A stretch of 64,000 nucleotides of DNA from Curtobacterium sp. MCBD17_035 (GTDB taxonomy: Bacteria; Actinomycetota; Actinomycetes; Actinomycetales; Microbacteriaceae), in contig NZ_CP126279.1 in the NCBI RefSeq assembly GCF_003234815.2, positions 1,178,001 to 1,242,000 of the forward strand, read 5' to 3'. Positions 59,698 to 64,000 of the stretch are shown in pieces. Position 1 is the stretch's first letter. Every line of letters starts with the position of its first letter. The translations under genes and the position numbers were made by a program. A model generated the notes under the pieces. The model was not told the origin of the DNA, did no database searches, and saw only the letters and a list, made by a program, of their open reading frames with translations.

Positions 59698-60927
59698 ATG
59701 TCAACGACGACCCCCGCCGCCGCTGCACCGCTCGACACGACCGAGCGCGTGCAGCGGGCCCACCTCGAGGCCGACTTCTACCGCTTCCAGGACGACCTCA
59801 CGGACGTCGAGCGCGAACGCGTCCTGGCGCTCCGCGCATTCATGGAGGACCGGGTCGCCCCGATCGCCGACCGCACGTGGGCGGACGCGGAGTTCCCGAC
59901 GCACCTCATCCGGCCGCTCGCCGAGACCGGGGTACTCGGATCCGGGATCCCGCTCGTCGCCCGGTTCGAGAACTCGGCGGTGTACCGGGGGTGGGCGGCC
60001 CTCGAGATGGGCCGCGTCGACGCGGGCATGGCGACCTTCGTCGGCGTGCAGTCCGGCCTCGCCATGAACGCCATCGCCGTCGCGGGCAGCGAGGACCAGC
60101 AGCGCGCATGGCTGCCGCGCATGGCCACCGGCGAACTCGTCGGTGCGTTCGGCCTGACGGAACCGCGCTCGGGGTCGGACTCGGCCCGCGGTCTCCGCAC
60201 CACGGCCCGACGCGAGGGCGACACCTGGGTCCTCGACGGCGAGAAGCGCTGGATCGGCAACGCGACCTTCGCCGACGTCGTCGTGATCTGGGCGAAGGAC
60301 GTGGCCGACGGGCAGGTCAAGGGATTCCTCGTGACCACGGACTCGCCGGGGTTCACCGCCACGAAGATCGAGGACAAGATCTCGCTCCGGACGGTGCAGA
60401 ACGCCGACATCGTGCTCCGCGACGTGCGTGTCCCCGAGGAGCGGCGGCTGCAGCGTGCCCGGTCGTTCCGCGACACCGCGGCGGTGCTCCGGCTCACCCG
60501 GTGCGAGGTCGCGTGGCAGGCGATCGGCATCGCCGTCGGTGCGTACGAGGCCGCCCTCCGGTACGCGCGGGAGCGCGAGCAGTTCGGCAAGCCGATCGCG
60601 CGGCACCAGCTGGTGCAGGACCTCCTGGTCCGCTCGGTCGGCAACATCACCGCCTCGATCGCGCTGTGCACCCAGGCGTCGGCGCTGCAGGACCGCGGCG
60701 ATCACCGCGACGAGTTCTCCGCGCTGGCCAAGGCGTTCGCGACGGCGCGGATGCGCGAGACCGTCGGCTGGTGTCGCGAGGTCCTCGGCGGCAACGGCAT
60801 CGTCCTGGGCGCGGGCGTCGCGCGGTCCTTCGCCGACGCCGAGGCGATCTACTCGTACGAGGGCACCCGCGAGATGAACACGCTCATCGTGGGACGTGCG
60901 ATCACGGGGCACGCCGCGTTCGTGTGA
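59698..60927 (+). CDS. Acyl-CoA dehydrogenase, glutaryl-CoA dehydrogenase-like
   Basis: 409 residues. AFGLTEPRSGSDSARGLRTTA is the FAD/substrate loop, TWVLDGEKRWIGNATFADVVVIWAKD the conserved follow-on, FTATKIEDKISLRTVQNADIVLRDV typical for GcdH-like enzymes, and SYEGTREMNTLIVGRAITGHAAF carries the catalytic Glu in YEGT. Related enzymes oxidise glutaryl-CoA or branched acyl-CoAs. ATG 59698 has a GGGGG site. It is divergent from the QsdR regulator and probably repressed by it. Confidence 0.9.
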   Translation: MSTTTPAAAAPLDTTERVQRAHLEADFYRFQDDLTDVERERVLALRAFMEDRVAPIADRTWADAEFPTHLIRPLAETGVLGSGIPLVARFENSAVYRGWAALEMGRVDAGMATFVGVQSGLAMNAIAVAGSEDQQRAWLPRMATGELVGAFGLTEPRSGSDSARGLRTTARREGDTWVLDGEKRWIGNATFADVVVIWAKDVADGQVKGFLVTTDSPGFTATKIEDKISLRTVQNADIVLRDVRVPEERRLQRARSFRDTAAVLRLTRCEVAWQAIGIAVGAYEAALRYAREREQFGKPIARHQLVQDLLVRSVGNITASIALCTQASALQDRGDHRDEFSALAKAFATARMRETVGWCREVLGGNGIVLGAGVARSFADAEAIYSYEGTREMNTLIVGRAITGHAAFV

Positions 60928-60946
60928 CCGCTGCCGCCCGGCGTCC

Positions 60947-63076
60947 TCACCCGAGCAGTTCCGGCCGCTCCCAGGCCTCGCCGAGCACGTGCTGGGCGAG
61001 GAACGCGAACACCGTCTCGTACCAGACCTTCGCGTGCTGCGGCGTGAGGATCCAGTGGTTCTCGTTCGGGAAGTACAGGAACCGGTGCGGCATGGTGCCG
61101 TCGGGCTCGGCGTGGTGCTCGGCCAGCTCCGACCAGAGCCGCAGCCCCTCGCCGATCGGCACGCGGTAGTCCTTGTCGCCGTGGATCACGAGCATCGGTG
61201 TCGTGATCGCTTCCACGGACCGGTGCGGGTCGTTCTCGGCCATGCCCTCGGCCGTGAAGATGGACTGCCAGTAGTACGACGCGTCGGTGGTGCCGGCGAA
61301 CTGGTCGAGCGCCCAGAGGCTCGCGTGCGTGACGATCGCGTCGAAGCGGTCGGTGTGCCCGGCGACCCAGTTCGCCATGTAGCCGCCGAAGGAGCCACCC
61401 ATGGCCGCGGTGCGGGTCTCGTCGACGTCGGGCCGCGCCACGACGGCGTCGGTGATGGCGAGGAGGTCGGTGTAGGGCGCCTGCCCCCAGGCGTTCCAGC
61501 CGCGCGCGATGAACTCGAGGCCGTACCCCGTGGACAGCGCCGGGTCCGGCAGCAGGACCGCGTAGCCCCGCGCCGCGGCGACCATGGCACTCCACCGCCA
61601 GCTCCAGGCGTTCCAGCTGCTGAGCGGTCCACCGTGGATCCACAGCAGGAACGGCGCGGGCGCGTCGGCCGACGCGCCCGGCGGCAGGACGAGCCAGCCG
61701 CGCACGCGCGTGCCGTCCGCGGTCGTCGTCTCGACCTCCTCGACGCGGCCCGGCACCGCGGGCAGCGGCGCGGGGGTCGGCAGGGCGGTCACGGTGCCGT
61801 CGGGGTCGATCCGGACCGGGTGCAGCGGCGCCGCCCAGGAGGACCGGAGCGCGACGACGACGCCGGTCGCCCGGTCGACCGCCACCCCGGTGTACGCGTG
61901 CTCGTCCGTGGTGCGCTGTTCGACGGCGCTCCCGTCGAGCGGGATCCGGAACACCGGCGCGCGGCCGTCTTGGTCCGCGGTGGCGATGAGGGCGCGGTCG
62001 TCGGCGTCGAACACGAACTCGTTCGCCCAGCGGTCCCACTCCGTCGCGATGCGTCGGGCGTGGCCGCCGTCGAGGTCGGCCACCCAGATCTCACGGTCGG
62101 CGGGCCCGGCCGGGGTGTCCCGCGGGGCGCGCACCCAAGCGATCGTCGTGCCGTCGTGGCTGACGGCCGGCATCTCGTGGAACACGTCCGGCTCGTCGAA
62201 CAGCGTGGTGCGCTCGCCGGTCTCGGTGTCGATCGCGACGAGCACGGCCCGGACACCGCGCTGCTCGTGCACCGTGAGGGCCGCCACGAGCGTGCGGCCG
62301 TCCGGTGTCAGCGCCTGCCCGGCCGTGTCGGCGGAGCGCCCGGGGAACGGCGTGAGGTCGCGCGGGCGCGGGAGGTCCGCGGGGTACTCGGCGGTGACGG
62401 CGACCGGTGCGTCGGCCACCGCGACCTCGTCCGGGGCTGCGGTGCCCGGTGCGACGGGAGCGTCGAGGGTCTCGTGCAGGTCGCCGAGGTCGAGCGCCAA
62501 CAGGTGCGGCTCGTCGGGTCCGAGGTCGTGGTCCCAGAAGCGGACCGGGTGGGTCTCGTGCAGGATCGCCGCGACGGCGTGCTCCTTCCGGGCCGCGCGG
62601 AGTTCGGCGTCGCGTTCGAGCAGGCGCCCCTCGGCGTCGTTCGCACCCGGGAGCAGCCCCGCGCTGATGACCACGGTGTCGGCCTCCCGCGCGGTCGCCG
62701 CGATGCCCGCACCACCGGCGAGTCGCGTGACCGCCCGGGCCTCGCCGCCGGCGGCGGGCAGGAGCCACACCTGACCGGCCTCGGTGTCCTTCGCGGCGTC
62801 GGCGTCCGGACGGGCGGAGACGAACAGGACGTCGCCGTTCCGGGTGAACGCGACGCCGCTCTCGCCCTTCGCCGAGCGGGTGAGCCGCACCGGCACGCCC
62901 TCGCCCGACGTCGGCACGGACCAGATCGAGCGGGTGTACCCGGTCCGGTCGTGGTCGAGCGTGCTCACCGTGAGCGCCACGCGCGTGCCGTCCGGCGACA
63001 GCGCGATGCCGTCGACACGGGGGAGCGCCACGAAGGCGTCGAGGTCGGAGAACGGTGTGGCGTCGTCGTTCGGCAT
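60947..63076 (-). CDS. S9-family peptidase (acylaminoacyl-peptidase-like)
   Basis: 709 residues, cytoplasmic. The N-terminal part (about 1-430) is a beta-propeller with repeated blades (IALSPDGTRVALTVS, DREIWVADLDGGHARRIATE). The C-terminal alpha/beta hydrolase has FLLWIHGGPLSSWNAW, the nucleophile Ser562 in MGGSFGGYMANW, Asp in VIHGDKDYRVP and His674 in FPNENHWIL. These enzymes remove acylated or ordinary residues from peptide ends. ATG 63076 has a -10 box six bases upstream and no ribosome site. Its stop is 20 bases from the convergent dehydrogenase stop. Confidence 0.92.
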   Translation of the reverse strand: MPNDDATPFSDLDAFVALPRVDGIALSPDGTRVALTVSTLDHDRTGYTRSIWSVPTSGEGVPVRLTRSAKGESGVAFTRNGDVLFVSARPDADAAKDTEAGQVWLLPAAGGEARAVTRLAGGAGIAATAREADTVVISAGLLPGANDAEGRLLERDAELRAARKEHAVAAILHETHPVRFWDHDLGPDEPHLLALDLGDLHETLDAPVAPGTAAPDEVAVADAPVAVTAEYPADLPRPRDLTPFPGRSADTAGQALTPDGRTLVAALTVHEQRGVRAVLVAIDTETGERTTLFDEPDVFHEMPAVSHDGTTIAWVRAPRDTPAGPADREIWVADLDGGHARRIATEWDRWANEFVFDADDRALIATADQDGRAPVFRIPLDGSAVEQRTTDEHAYTGVAVDRATGVVVALRSSWAAPLHPVRIDPDGTVTALPTPAPLPAVPGRVEEVETTTADGTRVRGWLVLPPGASADAPAPFLLWIHGGPLSSWNAWSWRWSAMVAAARGYAVLLPDPALSTGYGLEFIARGWNAWGQAPYTDLLAITDAVVARPDVDETRTAAMGGSFGGYMANWVAGHTDRFDAIVTHASLWALDQFAGTTDASYYWQSIFTAEGMAENDPHRSVEAITTPMLVIHGDKDYRVPIGEGLRLWSELAEHHAEPDGTMPHRFLYFPNENHWILTPQHAKVWYETVFAFLAQHVLGEAWERPELLG

Positions 63077-63082
63077 CCACCC

Positions 63083-63088
63083 ACGCTA
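63083..63088 (-). promoter_or_regulatory. -10 box of a probably leaderless transcript
   Basis: TAGCGT on the minus strand lies six bases before ATG 63076. Confidence 0.45.
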
Positions 63089-63151
63089 TCGGAGGGCGGC
63101 GACACGGCCTCGGAGTCGGCCGATCCGACCGAGCGCCAGCGGACCGATCGC

Positions 63152-64000
63152 TCAGCCGACCCAGAAGTCGCGGACGCGCGCGGCCACGGCGGCCGCCTGC
63201 GCCCGACCGGCGTGCGCGGCGGGGGCCCGGGTCGACAGCGCCAGGACGTTCGTGCCGTAGGCGGCCTGGCTCGTGGCGTCCGCGACGACCACCTCGACGG
63301 CCGAACCGTCGTGCCGCAGACCGGCCACCGCGCGGTCGAGCCACGGACCGGTCGGGCTCGGGTCCTCCGCCCTGCAGGCGATGACGAGCACGCGCTCGTA
63401 CCCCGCCGCGGCGTCCGCGTTCGTCCCCGAGCGGGCGCCGCCGTCGACGTACGGGCGGCCGTCGACGGTCACCGGGGACCACACGAGGGGCACGGAGCAG
63501 CTCGCCGCGATCGCGCGGGTCAACGGGACGCCGTCGGCGGCGGTGAGCACCCGGAACGACCCGTCGGTCGCGTCGACGGTGGTGATGCCGAGGGGCGCGT
63601 CCGGCCACGTGTCGGCGGGGAACGTCGCGCGGAACGAGGCGATGCGTTCCTCCTGGCTCTGTCCCGACGTCACGGTGCGCGCGAGGCGACCGATGCGGGC
63701 GCGAGCGTCCTGGTCGCCCGTGGCGCCCTGGAGCGCGGCCACGAACTGCGCGCCGATCGCGGCCCAGTCGGGCGAGGCCGGTTCCTCGTAGTCCCACGGC
63801 ACGTCATCGACCTGCTGACCGTAGGCGTCCGCGACGCCACCCGTCCGGAGCAGGGTGCCCACGACGCTGCCGGCGCTCGTCCCGACCACGAGATCGGCGT
63901 CGGCGAGCGGGATCCCGGCCTCGAGCAGCCCGCTCAGGAGCCCGAGCTCCCACGCGATGCCGGCGACGCCACCTCCGCCCAGGACGATCGCGGTGTGCTG
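63152..64000 (-). CDS. Patatin-like phospholipase, 5' end cut by the window
   Basis: 282 codons visible; the frame is open to the window edge on the minus strand. VLGGGGVAGIAWELGLL is the oxyanion loop, VVGTSAGSVVG the nucleophile elbow with the catalytic serine, and YVDGGARSGTNAD the DGG motif with the catalytic aspartate. Patatin-like proteins hydrolyse phospholipids or other acyl esters, in the cytoplasm or at the membrane. GTG 63889 is an internal start that would lose the oxyanion loop, so the true start lies outside. Confidence 0.9.
   Translation of the reverse strand, partial: QHTAIVLGGGGVAGIAWELGLLSGLLEAGIPLADADLVVGTSAGSVVGTLLRTGGVADAYGQQVDDVPWDYEEPASPDWAAIGAQFVAALQGATGDQDARARIGRLARTVTSGQSQEERIASFRATFPADTWPDAPLGITTVDATDGSFRVLTAADGVPLTRAIAASCSVPLVWSPVTVDGRPYVDGGARSGTNADAAAGYERVLVIACRAEDPSPTGPWLDRAVAGLRHDGSAVEVVVADATSQAAYGTNVLALSTRAPAAHAGRAQAAAVAARVRDFWVG

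Overview
The window is very GC-rich (about 70 %, by eye), uses GTG starts often, links many genes by 1- or 4-base overlaps, and carries DeoR/TetR-QsdR regulators, an OleA-OleBC-OleD olefin cluster, F420-type LLM enzymes, XdhC-type Mo enzymes and a LigC/LigD-Pol pair. This points to an actinobacterium, most likely Microbacteriaceae (Curtobacterium-like). It reads as chromosome. I saw no tRNA, rRNA, CRISPR array, prophage or complete insertion sequence.

Layout. 1-15.5 kb is a carbohydrate region: the tail of one sugar ABC operon (two permeases, GH4 glycosidase, SIS isomerase, BadF-type sugar kinase, YghZ-like aldo-keto reductase); a second ABC operon (lipoprotein binding protein, two permeases, amidohydrolase, FAD oxidoreductase); then a GH4 alpha-galactosidase divergent from a DeoR regulator and a ROK fructokinase. 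No transport ATPase is present, so a shared MsiK-type ATPase elsewhere is implied. 15.6-22.2 kb (minus strand) holds two tiny proteins and the olefin pathway oleA, fused oleBC and oleD behind an LLM oxidoreductase. 22.4-25.1 kb is a GCS2/ATP-grasp fusion followed by what looks like a remnant of a glutamine amidotransferase. 25.2-30 kb is a PaoABC-like molybdenum aldehyde oxidoreductase with its XdhC-family maturation factor.

30-45 kb is mixed: acyl-CoA dehydrogenase, DUF427 protein, a lysozyme-like cell-wall protein, an ADP-ribosylglycohydrolase, a free-standing A-T-TE NRPS-like enzyme, a uracil-DNA glycosylase-like protein, an HNH/Excalibur lipoprotein coupled to a GT4 glycosyltransferase, an RHH regulator/VOC pair, a LigD polymerase-domain protein and three overlapping tiny genes. 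45-49.6 kb carries a PIG-V-like mannosyltransferase, LigC-type DNA ligase and an acyl-CoA synthetase. 49.7-52.7 kb is a TPP-riboswitch-controlled thiM-thiE-thiD-tenA salvage operon. 52.8-61 kb is acyl-CoA metabolism (two crotonases, a DUF7064-like protein, an ACAD10/11-like phosphotransferase, an MBL hydrolase, an azoreductase, and a QsdR-type regulator divergent from a glutaryl-CoA-dehydrogenase-like enzyme). The window ends with an S9 peptidase and a patatin-like protein cut by the edge.

Three features cut across the annotation. First, a family of 58-bp palindromic elements with CGAGATCGCAG ends has two copies in the gap at 42.2-42.35 kb and two inside the oleBC reading frame. Second, at least twelve genes have a -10 box placed six or seven bases before the start codon, the geometry of leaderless mRNAs. 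Third, clear palindromic operators lie at the divergent QsdR promoter, the pao promoter and the second sugar operon.
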